Part shown: in pieces, positions 31,261 through 41,280 of the stretch
Numbering within the stretch: the stretch's first letter is position 1
How the letters are laid out: every line of letters begins with the position of its first letter
NCBI RefSeq assembly: GCF_003286125.1
Contig: NZ_QMED01000017.1
Location: forward strand, 35,236-99,235
Source: Algibacillus agarilyticus
Lineage (GTDB): Bacteria > Pseudomonadota > Gammaproteobacteria > Enterobacterales > Alteromonadaceae
Reading direction: 5' to 3'
Length of the DNA stretch: 64,000 nucleotides
Position numbers and translations under genes: made by a program
Notes under the pieces: model-generated
The model's database searches: none
Told to the model about the DNA's origin: nothing
What the model saw: only the letters and a program-made list of their open reading frames with translations

Positions 31261-33202
31261 CTTACTCGCAAGGATTTTACGCAAGCAAGGTCATGGTATC
31301 AAAGTGACACCCGAAATGGCTGGATTTTTAGATCATATATCAGAAGCATTTGATCAAGCTGACGATGATAGAAAAATGCTTGAACATAGTTTGCAACTCA
31401 CATCAAATGAGTTGAATGATATTAATGGCAAGCTAAATAATCAATTAGAACAAGTAAAAGGTTTTCAGCACGAAACTGAAAACATGCTAATTAAACAAAA
31501 AGCATTGTTAGATGCAAGTCCAGAGGCCATGTTTAGTTTTAACCTTGCGGGTGAAATAGTGCAAATTAACCAGTCGGGTTGTGACTTTTTTAATAAAGAA
31601 GAAATCGAAATCGTAGCCATGACAGGGGAAGATGTACTGGTTATGATCTTGAAAAAAGTGCTCGAACCTGATGAATTCTTGGCTAAAATAAACCCGATGT
31701 TTAATAGCAAACATGCTCGTTTACATGGTTTTATTAATACGCTAGATGAAAAAACCTATGAATATTATTCTGTACCTGAGCTTGCTGGCGATCGCTATAT
31801 TGGCCGTGTTTGGTGTTGCCGCGATATTACTAATATAAAACGTCAAGAAGCCTTACTTAAATATAGAGCCTACCACGATACATTAACCGACCTACCCAAT
31901 AGAACCTTTTTGATTGAAACGTTAGAAAAAAACATCATTTTAAGTGAGCGTAATAAAGCGCGCATGGCTGTTATTTTTATTGATTTAGATGACTTTAAAA
32001 AAATTAATGACACGGTTGGCCATGCTGCTGGTGATAATTTTCTTAAAACGATAACCATTAAGTTGAATCGAATTTTACGTAAAGGTGATGTGTTAGCTCG
32101 AATTGGTGGTGATGAATTTGTACTGGTACTAGAAAGCCGAAATGAAGGCGAGCTATATGAAGAATTTGATACCGCCGTTAAAAGGCTATTAGCGGTATTT
32201 CAATCGCCTTTTATTGTGAAAGGTAAGCGTTTTGTGGTGACTTGCAGTGCGGGTATGGCTCGTTTTCCTGAAGATGCAAAACAAGCTAACGAGCTAATCG
32301 GCAAAGCCGATATGGCCATGTATCAAGCAAAACGCCAAGGTAAAAATAAAGTGGTTATGTTTGATTCATCTTTAGAAGAAAATATTCAGCACCGAATATA
32401 TAACGAAGAAAAGCTACATCACGCGATAAAAAATAAAGAATTTGTTCTACATTACCAGCCGCAAATTGATATTAAAACCGGAAATTTAATTGGTGTTGAG
32501 GCATTAATACGTTGGGAGATTAGCCATGGTGAGCTGATTTATCCTGATCAATTTATTGGCTTGGCTGAAGAAATGGGCTTGATTAGCCGTATCACTGAAT
32601 TGGTATTAGAAACGGTTTGTGAAAGACGCGAGGCATGGCGCACGATACCGACTTTAGCTAATGTCCCTATCTCTATCAATTTATCAGCGCTTGATTTTAA
32701 TAATGATCAATTTATCCAAAATGTATTTGAAATAATGGGAACCTATAATTTTGATAGTAGCTTGCTTGAATTTGAATTGACAGAAACCGCTGTATTTGAT
32801 GATTTAGAAAAAGTGAGAAATGTATTATCGAAGTTAAAACAACATTTTGTCAAAATTGCGATCGATGATTTTGGTACCGGCTACTCCTCTTTTTCATACC
32901 TACAAGATTTAGATATTGATTACTTAAAGATTGATAAAAGCTTTGTGCAAGATTTACAGCAAAACAAACGCAGTGTGGCGATTGTAAAGAGTATTATTGA
33001 TATAGGGGTTAACTTAGGCTTAACGGTTATTGCTGAAGGTGTCGAAACAGAAGAAGATGCAGCGTTCTTAAAAGCGCATGGCTGTCATATTGGGCAGGGC
33101 TATTTATATAGCAAGCCTGTACCAGAACAACAGCTTATTGCATATGCGGCTGATTTGCTTAGCCTACTTGAGTGCGATATTGATAATCAAGCCAAGCGTT
33201 AA
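31253..33202 (+). CDS. PAS-GGDEF-EAL cyclic-di-GMP signalling protein
   Basis: The 649-residue protein has a coiled coil (about 35-90), a PAS domain (about 85-205), GGDEF (about 220-375) and EAL (about 395-640). The cyclase site is intact (LARIGGDEFVLVLE) with an upstream inhibitory I-site RKGD. The phosphodiesterase site is also intact (GVEALIRWE, ELTETAVFDD, IDDFGTGYSS, IAEGVETEED). It could therefore make or degrade c-di-GMP. No membrane helix is evident, so it is cytosolic. It overlaps the FIST gene and is translationally coupled to it. Confidence 0.93.
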   Translation: MHSLLARILRKQGHGIKVTPEMAGFLDHISEAFDQADDDRKMLEHSLQLTSNELNDINGKLNNQLEQVKGFQHETENMLIKQKALLDASPEAMFSFNLAGEIVQINQSGCDFFNKEEIEIVAMTGEDVLVMILKKVLEPDEFLAKINPMFNSKHARLHGFINTLDEKTYEYYSVPELAGDRYIGRVWCCRDITNIKRQEALLKYRAYHDTLTDLPNRTFLIETLEKNIILSERNKARMAVIFIDLDDFKKINDTVGHAAGDNFLKTITIKLNRILRKGDVLARIGGDEFVLVLESRNEGELYEEFDTAVKRLLAVFQSPFIVKGKRFVVTCSAGMARFPEDAKQANELIGKADMAMYQAKRQGKNKVVMFDSSLEENIQHRIYNEEKLHHAIKNKEFVLHYQPQIDIKTGNLIGVEALIRWEISHGELIYPDQFIGLAEEMGLISRITELVLETVCERREAWRTIPTLANVPISINLSALDFNNDQFIQNVFEIMGTYNFDSSLLEFELTETAVFDDLEKVRNVLSKLKQHFVKIAIDDFGTGYSSFSYLQDLDIDYLKIDKSFVQDLQQNKRSVAIVKSIIDIGVNLGLTVIAEGVETEEDAAFLKAHGCHIGQGYLYSKPVPEQQLIAYAADLLSLLECDIDNQAKR

Positions 33203-33286
33203 GTTGAAAGTCATGTTGCAAGTCATATAAAGAAAACCCCTCTGCCGTAAGCATAAAACGCTACTCATTCGTTTACTTTTCGTTTA

Positions 33287-35092
33287 TTAGTCGAATCGGT
33301 CAAGGTAATCAGAGATATCATTAATAAAGCGCTGACCATATTTAGCTAGCTTACTATTACCAACCCCAGACACTTTTAACATATCGTCTAATGTCGTTGG
33401 TAATTTGCAAGACATATCCGCCAGTGTTGCGTCATTGAAAACAATATAAGGTGGAATATCTTGCTCATCGGCAATAAACTTACGCAGCTTTTTCAAACGA
33501 GCAAACAAGCGTTTATCGTAATTAAGTTTACTGAGGTTAGTTTTCTTATTAGCGCTAATCGGTTGTGGAGCTGATCTTGGTTGCGCAAGTTCTAATATCG
33601 CTTCTCCACGTAAAACAGGCCGAGCCGCTTCAGTGAGTTTTAAATGATTACTCTCTGTAATGTCTTGAATAAGTAAACCATGATGTACTAGCTGCTTGAG
33701 TACGCTATGCCAATATTCAACTGGGTGCTCTTTGCCAATCGCATAAACACTTAACTCATCGTGTTTGAAATCTCTAACTCGTTGGGTTTTTGCTCCGCGT
33801 AGCACATCGACAATATAGTTAAAACCGGCCGCTTGTCCTGTTCGATAAATGGTTGATAATGCTTTTTGTGCATCAACCGTTGCATCCATCTTTTGTGGTG
33901 GATCTAAACAGATATCACAATTACCACAGGCGCTTTGTGTTGGTTCACCAAAATAGTTTAATAATACTTGGCGGCGACACGTTTCACTTTCGGCGAGTGC
34001 CGTCATGGCATCAAATTTTTGTGTTTCTATAACTTTACGTTCTTCACTATCACTTTGTTCGATAAACCAGCGTATGGTGTCACCATCTGAAAACTCGTAT
34101 AACATGAGTGCTTCGGCATCTAAACCATCACGCCCCGCACGACCTGTTTCTTGATAGTAATTTTCAATTGAACGTGGAATATTAAAGTGGATAACATAAC
34201 GAACGTCTGGTTTGTTAATACCCATGCCAAAAGCCACGGTGGCGACAATGATATTAATGTCATCTCGTAACCAGCTATTTTGATTATGCGAGCGTTCTTC
34301 AAGTGTTAAACCGGCATGATAAACCGCTGCTTTTAAATCTTGGCGCTGTAAAAAGTCGCAGACTTCTTCACACTTTTTACGCGTGCTGCAATAAATAATA
34401 CCGGCTTCATTATCATGCTCTTTTACGTAGCGTTGTATCTGTTGTAATGGCTTAAATTTTTCTAATTGCAGGTAGCGAATGTTCGGTCGATCAAAACTGC
34501 CAATATATTCAAACGCCGTTTCGAGTTTTAGTTGCGAGGTAATATCATGACGTGTCGCTTTATCTGCCGTTGCGGTTAATGCTAAAACAGGCACATTGGG
34601 CAGGTTTATTTTTAACTGACCTAATGCGGTGTAATCGGGCCTGAAATCATGCCCCCATTGCGAGATACAATGAGCTTCGTCTATGGCAAATAAACCTGGC
34701 GGATTGAACTGTAAAAAATTAATGAAGTTTGGCGTAAGTAATTTTTCAGGCGCAACATAAAGTAATTTGATGATGCCCGTACTAACCTGGTTTAAAACCG
34801 TTTGCTGTTGTTGATAGTTTAAACTGGAATTAATAAAAGCAGCCGAAACACCCAGCGAGGTTAGCTGATCAACTTGATCTTGCATTAACGCAATTAAAGG
34901 CGAAATAACGATCGTATAACCCGAGAGGCACAAACTGGGTATTTGATAACAAAGTGATTTACCACTACCCGTTGGCATAATGCAAAGTACATCGTTACCT
35001 TGCAAAACTTGCTCAATAACGTCGGCTTGTCCACTACGAAATGCCGGGTAACCAAATACATTTTCTAATATTTTTTGTGCTGATTCACTCAA
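33287..35092 (-). CDS. recQ: ATP-dependent DNA helicase RecQ
   Basis: A 601-residue RecQ. Motifs are [14 protein letters not shown] (I), [15 protein letters not shown] (II), [13 protein letters not shown], and [12 protein letters not shown] (VI). A zinc-binding segment [12 protein letters not shown]...CGNCDIC, an RQC winged helix and a C-terminal HRDC domain complete the family layout. The start is TTG at 35092, six bases after a perfect AGGAGGT (complement of 35099-35105). The in-frame ATG at 35176 would add 28 residues not found in the family. Convergent with the GGDEF-EAL gene. Confidence 0.95.
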   Translation of the reverse strand: MSESAQKILENVFGYPAFRSGQADVIEQVLQGNDVLCIMPTGSGKSLCYQIPSLCLSGYTIVISPLIALMQDQVDQLTSLGVSAAFINSSLNYQQQQTVLNQVSTGIIKLLYVAPEKLLTPNFINFLQFNPPGLFAIDEAHCISQWGHDFRPDYTALGQLKINLPNVPVLALTATADKATRHDITSQLKLETAFEYIGSFDRPNIRYLQLEKFKPLQQIQRYVKEHDNEAGIIYCSTRKKCEEVCDFLQRQDLKAAVYHAGLTLEERSHNQNSWLRDDINIIVATVAFGMGINKPDVRYVIHFNIPRSIENYYQETGRAGRDGLDAEALMLYEFSDGDTIRWFIEQSDSEERKVIETQKFDAMTALAESETCRRQVLLNYFGEPTQSACGNCDICLDPPQKMDATVDAQKALSTIYRTGQAAGFNYIVDVLRGAKTQRVRDFKHDELSVYAIGKEHPVEYWHSVLKQLVHHGLLIQDITESNHLKLTEAARPVLRGEAILELAQPRSAPQPISANKKTNLSKLNYDKRLFARLKKLRKFIADEQDIPPYIVFNDATLADMSCKLPTTLDDMLKVSGVGNSKLAKYGQRFINDISDYLDRFD

Positions 35093-35316
35093 AGACTGAC
35101 CTCCTAAATTACCCGCGTATTCTATACGCAAACCTGACAAAATGCAGACAATCTCGTACTTATTTATCGCCAACAAAATAAATTAATATGGTCAGCAGAA
35201 AAACTAACGTATGTCTGATGAGCTTTCAATGCAGACGTTTTATATCTTATTGATATTTCGCATTTGATTGTGGTTTAGGTATACAATTAAGCATCTATTT
35301 TTACTTAGCCGATTTT

Positions 35317-36684
35317 ATGTTAGATATTACATCCGACTCTTTATCTTCCGACACTTTATCTATTGTGCTTAATGATGTGCTTGCTGCGACGAGTGATATT
35401 GAAGTCACTCAAATCGTAGAAGAGGCGAGTCAGGTATTAGCATTAGAGCAGTTTTCATTATTGATTGAAGCCATCCCCATGCAACAACGATTGGTTGTGT
35501 GGAATGCTTATTCAGAAGAGAACCAGCAGAGCTCATTTGTCTTGATGGGGGATGACACTCGAACTTGGTTGATGGATAAGTTAACTGATTCAGCCTGTTT
35601 TGAATTACTGGCTCAGCTCGATGTTGAGCATATACTCGAATTGGCAGAAGATTTACCCGATCGTTTTTTATCTTATGCGATCAAACAGCTTGATGAATCA
35701 CAGCGAGCATTGTTTCAACAAGCGCAGCAATTTGATAATGAGCAAATTGGTCATTGGTTAGATTATGATTACGTACGGATTTCTGAAAAGTTAAAAGTAT
35801 CAAGCGCCAAGCGAATAGTGGCTAAAGGCTTATCACCTTATACAGATACTTTTTATACGGTTAACAAAGAAGGCCTGCTGACGGGGTGTGTGAGTGTAAA
35901 TGACTTATTGGCGGCTGATGAAAGTGCATTGCTTGCTGATTTAATCGATGGCGAATTAGTGACTTTGCAGGGTAATGAGGCGTTATATGAATCAGCCGAA
36001 AAAGTGATCATGTCAGATAAAATGGCGTTACCGGTTATTGACGAAAATGGGCATTTTATTGGCCGTATTCATATCGCTTCTGCGTATGAAATTAGACAAG
36101 AGCAAATTCAAGGGCAAATAAATAATGCGGCGGGTTTACGTGAAGACGAAGACTTATTTTCGAGTGTAAAGCAAAGTGCGCAAAACCGAGGTGTGTGGTT
36201 AGGTATTAACTTAGCGACTGCTTTTTTAGCTTCTTGGTTTATTGGCTTGTTTGAAGCAACATTGCAACAAGTTGTCGCCTTGGCTGTTTTAATGCCGGTT
36301 GTCGCATCGATGGGGGGCATTTCGGGTAGTCAAACATTAACGGTTATTGTGCGCGGCTTAGCCCTTGGCCAAATAACCGAAGCAAACCGGAATGCCTTAC
36401 TGCAAAAAGAATTAAAAGTAGGGGCCGTCAATGGGGTTATATGGTCTTTGGTTATTGGCGTTATTACATACTACTGGTTTGATAATTCAGCATTAAGTTT
36501 TGTTATTGGTTTTGCTATTTTATTAAATCTCATTGCGGCTTCTGTTTCTGGCGTTATTATTCCGTCGGTTTTAGATAAATTAAAAATCGACCCTGCGCTC
36601 TCAGGGTCGGTGGTTTTAACCACGGTGACAGATATCGTTGGTTTTGTCGTCTTCTTAGGTTTGGGTCGTTTACTGTTGCTATAA
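35317..36684 (+). CDS. mgtE: Magnesium transporter MgtE
   Basis: A 455-residue Mg2+ channel. An N-terminal helical domain (about 20-140) and two CBS domains (about 150-275) form the cytosolic magnesium-sensing part. Five membrane helices follow (about 290-455). The loop MPVVASMGGISGSQTLTVIVRG and the last-helix TDIVGFVVFLGLG, with the ion-binding Asp, are conserved. Close family members gate by Mg2+ binding to the cytosolic part. The next gene is a CNNM-like DUF21 protein, suggesting a divalent-cation pair. Confidence 0.94.
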   Translation: MLDITSDSLSSDTLSIVLNDVLAATSDIEVTQIVEEASQVLALEQFSLLIEAIPMQQRLVVWNAYSEENQQSSFVLMGDDTRTWLMDKLTDSACFELLAQLDVEHILELAEDLPDRFLSYAIKQLDESQRALFQQAQQFDNEQIGHWLDYDYVRISEKLKVSSAKRIVAKGLSPYTDTFYTVNKEGLLTGCVSVNDLLAADESALLADLIDGELVTLQGNEALYESAEKVIMSDKMALPVIDENGHFIGRIHIASAYEIRQEQIQGQINNAAGLREDEDLFSSVKQSAQNRGVWLGINLATAFLASWFIGLFEATLQQVVALAVLMPVVASMGGISGSQTLTVIVRGLALGQITEANRNALLQKELKVGAVNGVIWSLVIGVITYYWFDNSALSFVIGFAILLNLIAASVSGVIIPSVLDKLKIDPALSGSVVLTTVTDIVGFVVFLGLGRLLLL

Positions 36685-36813
36685 CGTTTTACGTTATTAA
36701 CGGCGATGGGTATAGCATTAAAAATGGCTGTTGAATAAAATGATACAGCATTGGTCATCGCATCTTTTTCTGTGAATAGAATATGTGAATACTTTAAAGG
36801 TTAAGGAATAAAA

Positions 36814-37854
36814 ATGTCGATTGAGGTCATTACATGGATAGGTATTGCGGTTTGTATTTCGCAGTCTGCCATTTTCTCTGGGTTAAATTTAGCGTTTTTC
36901 TCGTTAACACGATTACAGTTAGAGGTGGAATCGAGTAAAGGTAATGCGGCCGCAAAAAAAGTATTAGCATTGCGTGACGATTCAAACTTTCTATTATCTA
37001 CCATATTATGGGGTAATGTTGGGATCAACGTGTTATTGACCTTGTTAACCGATTCGGTTTTAACCGGCGTTAGCTCCTTTTTATTCTCTGCATTTGCGAT
37101 CACGATTATTGGTGAAATTACACCGCAGGCTTATTTCTCGCGTAATGCATTAAAAATGGCGGGTATGCTGTCTCCTGTTATTCGCTTCTATCAAGTCGTG
37201 TTGTTTTTCTTTGCTAAGCCAACGGCATTAATTTTAGATGGCTGGTTAGGTAAAGAAGGTATTACTTATTATGCTGAAAGTGAATTACGTAATATTATTC
37301 GTAAACATATAGAAGCTGAAGAAGCGGATATTAATCATGTGGAAGGGATTGGCGCGCTTAACTTTTTTGCCTTAGATGAAGTCAAAGTCACTAATGAAGG
37401 GGAGGTACTTGATCCAGATTCAATCATTGTTTTGCCTACCAAAATGGATCTCCCTTTAATCCCCGATATTACTAACAGCTCTGATGATCCATTTTTGAAA
37501 AAATTGCATTTGTCAGGACATAGCTGGGTTGTGGTAACCGATGAACATGATCATCCTTTGTTAGTTATCGATGCCGACGGCTTTTTACGGGCCGCACTAT
37601 TTGAATTTGATACGTTTGACCCTTATGAGCACTGTCATCGTCCAGTCGTGGTGACCGATGAAGGAACCTCAATCAATGAGGCTATTTTAAAATTAAAAGC
37701 GACAGAAGAGGCTGACAAGCATTTTGATGGCGTGATCGAGCATGATGTATTACTGGTTTGGTGCGAAGGTGAAGAGAAGCGCATTATCACCGGTGCTGAT
37801 ATTTTTGGCCGTTTATTAAAGGGTATGTTGCCGCCTGTTTTATCACAAGGTTAA
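36814..37854 (+). CDS. DUF21 (CNNM/CorC-type) transmembrane protein
   Basis: A 346-residue protein with a DUF21 membrane domain of three or four helices (about 1-135), including SAIFSGLNLAFFSLTRLQLE and GEITPQAYFSRNAL, and a cytosolic part with CBS-like segments (about 185-340). Relatives of the CNNM/CorB family are tied to magnesium efflux or homeostasis. It lies 129 bases after mgtE on the same strand, so a linked role in Mg2+ handling is plausible. No C-terminal CorC/HlyC domain is present. Confidence 0.85.
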   Translation: MSIEVITWIGIAVCISQSAIFSGLNLAFFSLTRLQLEVESSKGNAAAKKVLALRDDSNFLLSTILWGNVGINVLLTLLTDSVLTGVSSFLFSAFAITIIGEITPQAYFSRNALKMAGMLSPVIRFYQVVLFFFAKPTALILDGWLGKEGITYYAESELRNIIRKHIEAEEADINHVEGIGALNFFALDEVKVTNEGEVLDPDSIIVLPTKMDLPLIPDITNSSDDPFLKKLHLSGHSWVVVTDEHDHPLLVIDADGFLRAALFEFDTFDPYEHCHRPVVVTDEGTSINEAILKLKATEEADKHFDGVIEHDVLLVWCEGEEKRIITGADIFGRLLKGMLPPVLSQG

Positions 37855-37937
37855 TATTGAATAAGGTTGTAGGTTTGAAAATAAAAAAGGCCGCTTGCGA
37901 AGGTCAGATTTGCTGGCCTGGTTACATGCAGATTTAA

Positions 37938-38414
37938 TTAAATAGAACACAACCATTCCTCTTGCTCTTCGGTATCCGGTACCTGAACCCCTCTAGCAGA
38001 GGAAATTAGCTCTAAAGCTTCTTTGGCAGGCATACCCGAATGAACTAGAATTGCTCCGGCAATAATGCCGGTTCGGCCAATCCCTGCTCGGCAATGAACT
38101 ACAATATGCGTACCGCTACATATCTCTTTATAAAGCTGTTGAACAAATAATTTGGCTTTCGAAGTATCTGGCAACCCTCTGTCTGGTATTGGGAATGAGG
38201 AAAATTCAATTCCATTGTGAATACATAATTCTTCTTCTGTCGCCAAACCGACTTCGATTTGTTCTGGTTTCTCTAGTAAACAGACTACCTTATCAATACC
38301 CAATCGTTTTAGACCCGCGAATTCATCTTCAATCCATTCTCCGGATACAGGCTTTGCCATTACAGATAGTATGCCTTTCTTGATGTTTATTACTTTGTAA
38401 ATAGTAGGGAGCAT
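37938..38414 (-). CDS. Dual-specificity/tyrosine phosphatase-like protein
   Basis: A 158-residue cysteine phosphatase. The P-loop is HCRAGIGRTGIIAGAIL, an exact HCxxGxxR signature with the catalytic Cys and Arg. The general-acid Asp is likely in PIPDRGLPD. The N-terminus (MAKPVSGEWIEDEFAGLKRLGIDKVVCLLE) matches small bacterial DSPs. Substrates are unknown. It lies near, and reads like, the response-regulator genes downstream, but the 65-base link does not prove an operon. Confidence 0.85.
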   Translation of the reverse strand: MLPTIYKVINIKKGILSVMAKPVSGEWIEDEFAGLKRLGIDKVVCLLEKPEQIEVGLATEEELCIHNGIEFSSFPIPDRGLPDTSKAKLFVQQLYKEICSGTHIVVHCRAGIGRTGIIAGAILVHSGMPAKEALELISSARGVQVPDTEEQEEWLCSI

Positions 38415-38478
38415 AATATCTTAGAGCACAACAGGGCTGTTTAATTCGTTTTTTTGTTGGCGGATGCAAACCATAAAA

Positions 38479-39738
38479 TTAGGGTACCTCAATCATTAAG
38501 TTGCGGCCTTCATCTTTTGCTTGAAAAAGTCCTTTATCCGCCTGTGTTATGGCTTGTTCTATCGTTTGGTTTGATTTTAGTTGCGCAACGCCTATGCTCG
38601 TGGTTACTTCTAATGTATCGCCGCTTTGCAATTCCATCGGAAAGCTTTCGAGGTGATGCCGGAAAAACTCCAAACGGCCTGCTGCTTCGGCTTGTGTTAC
38701 ATTGGCAAAGAATACACAAAACTCCTCACCGCCAAAACGCGCCGTTATTATATTGTCTTCTCTAAAATGCGACATCAAGCGGTTAGCCATATGAATCAAT
38801 ACTTCGTCTCCTACATCATGCCCATAAGTATCATTAACCGATTTAAACTTATCTAAATCCATTAAAGCGACAATACAAGGATGCTGATTAACGCGCGTAT
38901 CGGTAATTAATTGTGGCACAACTTCAAAAAAGTGACGGCGGTTTGTTAGGTTTGTTAAAAAGTCATGATTAGCCGCATGGCGAGCGGTGGCTACGTTTTC
39001 AATAAATTCTAAGTTTCTAAAAATACGGGTAAAAAACTCTTCATGCGTAAAAGGTTTTGTTAAGTAATCGTTGGCGCCGGTTTTTAAAAAACGAGCAGAC
39101 AGTGATTGCTTACGTGTACCTGATATACCAATGATAGCAATTTGGTCGCTGCTAAACTGCTGCCGAATCGCCGACACTAATTCAATGCCATTCATAACCG
39201 GCATCTCATTGTCGGTCACAACGACTTTAATATCGGGTTTTTGACTGAGCACTTTAAGTGCCTCTTGGCCATTTTCAGCTTCTAAAACGGTAAAGTTATG
39301 ACGCACTAATAGTGATTGCATAAAAATGCGTGACGAGCGCGCATCGTCAACGATAAGTAATTTTGTTTGATGGTTGTTTTTAAGACGATGTAGTAGGCGA
39401 CTTACGTAATCAAAAGATTGGATCGTTTCTTTTGGTATGTAATCGATTATGGGTTTACTTAAAATATTTTCGCGAGTGCCTTCATTTAAATTACCCGTTA
39501 AAACAAAGGCAGGAATTTGTTGGCTAATGACAAAGTCGATAGCTTCGCCGTTTGGTGCATCGGGCAAACTATAGTCAACGCAAGCACAAAAAAAATCCGT
39601 GTGCTCGCAGAGTACCGTTTCTAATTCTCTTAAGCTTTTTGCGGTGATCGGTATAAAACCGACACGTTTAGCAATAGTGGATACCACTTTTAAGATAGAG
39701 GTACTATCGTCTATCACTAATACTTTTTGGTCGGCCAT
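38479..39738 (-). CDS. Two-receiver diguanylate cyclase response regulator (REC-REC-GGDEF)
   Basis: A 419-residue protein with two receiver domains (about 5-120 and 125-240) and GGDEF (about 255-415). Phospho-acceptor candidates are Asp in CVDYSLPD and in VVTDNEMPVMNG. The active site ARFGGEEFCVFF is intact, and no RxxD I-site is present at the usual distance. This should make c-di-GMP on phosphorylation. It is a tandem paralog of the next upstream gene, 16 bases away, same strand. No histidine kinase is adjacent. Confidence 0.92.
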   Translation of the reverse strand: MADQKVLVIDDSTSILKVVSTIAKRVGFIPITAKSLRELETVLCEHTDFFCACVDYSLPDAPNGEAIDFVISQQIPAFVLTGNLNEGTRENILSKPIIDYIPKETIQSFDYVSRLLHRLKNNHQTKLLIVDDARSSRIFMQSLLVRHNFTVLEAENGQEALKVLSQKPDIKVVVTDNEMPVMNGIELVSAIRQQFSSDQIAIIGISGTRKQSLSARFLKTGANDYLTKPFTHEEFFTRIFRNLEFIENVATARHAANHDFLTNLTNRRHFFEVVPQLITDTRVNQHPCIVALMDLDKFKSVNDTYGHDVGDEVLIHMANRLMSHFREDNIITARFGGEEFCVFFANVTQAEAAGRLEFFRHHLESFPMELQSGDTLEVTTSIGVAQLKSNQTIEQAITQADKGLFQAKDEGRNLMIEVP

Positions 39739-39754
39739 GGTTTAATCCGTTATT

Positions 39755-41011
39755 TTATTGGAAACATAAAACCTGATTACGGCCTGTTTCTTTCGCTTGG
39801 TATAACGCTTCATCTGAGTGAGAGACTAAAGCGGCTAAATGCTCATTGCGCGATGTGTAACCAACACTAATGGTGTACTCGATATCTTCATTATCATACG
39901 TTAAACAAGACTCACTGATCACTCGCCTAAAGTCATCGAGCTCTTCGCCGGCATGTAATTCATCATAATCAGGTAAAAATATGCAAAACTCTTCGCCACC
40001 AAAGCGCGCGATCACACAATCTTGAAAGTGTTCGGTGAGTTTATCGGCAATATCGTTAATGACTTTATCGCCTGCATCATGCCCATAGGCATCATTGATA
40101 CGTTTGAAATGATCGATATCAACCATGGCTAAACTAAACGGCTTACCTTCACTTTCTAATTTTTTGACATACGTTGGTATTTTGCTAAAGAAATAGCGAC
40201 GATTAAATAAAGTGGTTAAATAATCGGTGTTAGCTGAACGTTGTATATCTTCAACATATTCTAAATGTTCAATGTTTTGGATTATTCGACAATAAAACTC
40301 TTCATGACAGAAAGGCTTTTTCAAAAAGTCATTGGCGCCATTCTTAATAAAGCGAGCCGATAAAGATCCTGCATCAGCACCTGAAAGCCCTATGATGGCG
40401 ATCTCGTCTTTGTTGTATTTACGTCTGACTTCGGCTGTGAAGGCTATTCCGCCCATATTAGGCATTTCATGATCAGAAATAATCAGCTTAATATCGTTAT
40501 GTTGCGCCAGAACCTCTAAGCCTTTTGTACCATCTTCCGCTTCTAACGTTTGAAAGTTATGGCGTTTAAGCAATGTGGTTAAATAGGTTCTTACCGATTT
40601 TGAATCATCTACAATTAGCACTTTGAAGTGTTTATTGCGATGCAAGCGAGTTAATAATTTTTCAAGGTAGAGCAACGCTTGTGTGGTTTCTTTAGGAATA
40701 TAATCGACAATGGGCTTGGCTAATAAACTGTCGCGGACTTTATCTGACATACTACCGGTTAAAACAATACTGGGAATGCTCTTACTGAGCACAAGATCAA
40801 TGGCTTCACCATTGGATGCATCCGGTAAATTATAATCAATAGTTGCGATATCATAATCGGTATCTTTTGCGAGTAAGGCCTGCGTTTCAGCCAGTGTTGT
40901 CGCAGTATCGACCACGTAGCCAGCACGTTGGCCTACATGTTTTATGAGCTTTAAGACGGGACGGCTGTCTTCAACCGCAAGTAATTTTTTTGTAGTTACA
41001 TTTGTAGTCAC
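39755..41011 (-). CDS. Two-receiver diguanylate cyclase response regulator, paralog
   Basis: A 418-residue REC-REC-GGDEF protein, same layout as 38479-39738. Candidate phospho-acceptors are TIDYNLPDAS in REC1 and IISDHEMPNMGG in REC2. GGDEF is intact as ARFGGEEFCIFLP; no I-site. The shared architecture, near-equal length and parallel motifs (for example SLSARFIKNGANDFLKKPF against SLSARFLKTGANDYLTKPF) show a tandem duplication. It is the first gene of the pair and probably co-transcribed with the second. Confidence 0.92.
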   Translation of the reverse strand: MTTNVTTKKLLAVEDSRPVLKLIKHVGQRAGYVVDTATTLAETQALLAKDTDYDIATIDYNLPDASNGEAIDLVLSKSIPSIVLTGSMSDKVRDSLLAKPIVDYIPKETTQALLYLEKLLTRLHRNKHFKVLIVDDSKSVRTYLTTLLKRHNFQTLEAEDGTKGLEVLAQHNDIKLIISDHEMPNMGGIAFTAEVRRKYNKDEIAIIGLSGADAGSLSARFIKNGANDFLKKPFCHEEFYCRIIQNIEHLEYVEDIQRSANTDYLTTLFNRRYFFSKIPTYVKKLESEGKPFSLAMVDIDHFKRINDAYGHDAGDKVINDIADKLTEHFQDCVIARFGGEEFCIFLPDYDELHAGEELDDFRRVISESCLTYDNEDIEYTISVGYTSRNEHLAALVSHSDEALYQAKETGRNQVLCFQ

Positions 41012-41206
41012 GATGGCAGCTTCTTATGAGAGTGATTTTTAAGTATATGAAATATGTAGGGTAAAACAAGATTTATTATTGTGTTGTTTGAGCTGAAAAG
41101 TAAAGTGGAGCGCGGGAGTACAAAAGAGAGTGGGCCGATGTAGTTGTTTAATGGTTGATTAAGAATGAGTTCTCAAAAAAGTAACTTATTCAAGATCGGT
41201 TGTTTG

Positions 41207-41257
41207 TACTCAAGTGACTTCAAAACGCAAGAATGAGTATGTGAAGTCACTTGAGTA
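41207..41257. repeat. Inverted repeat of the CAAGTGACTT family downstream of uvrD
   Basis: Two perfect 16-base arms (TACTCAAGTGACTTCA and its complement) are separated by 19 bases. It lies 24 bases after the uvrD stop and could end its transcript. It shares the AAGTGACTT core with the family seen at 9343, 10380 and 43547. Confidence 0.75.
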
Positions 41258-41280
41258 TAAATGTATTTTTTAGCCGTATT

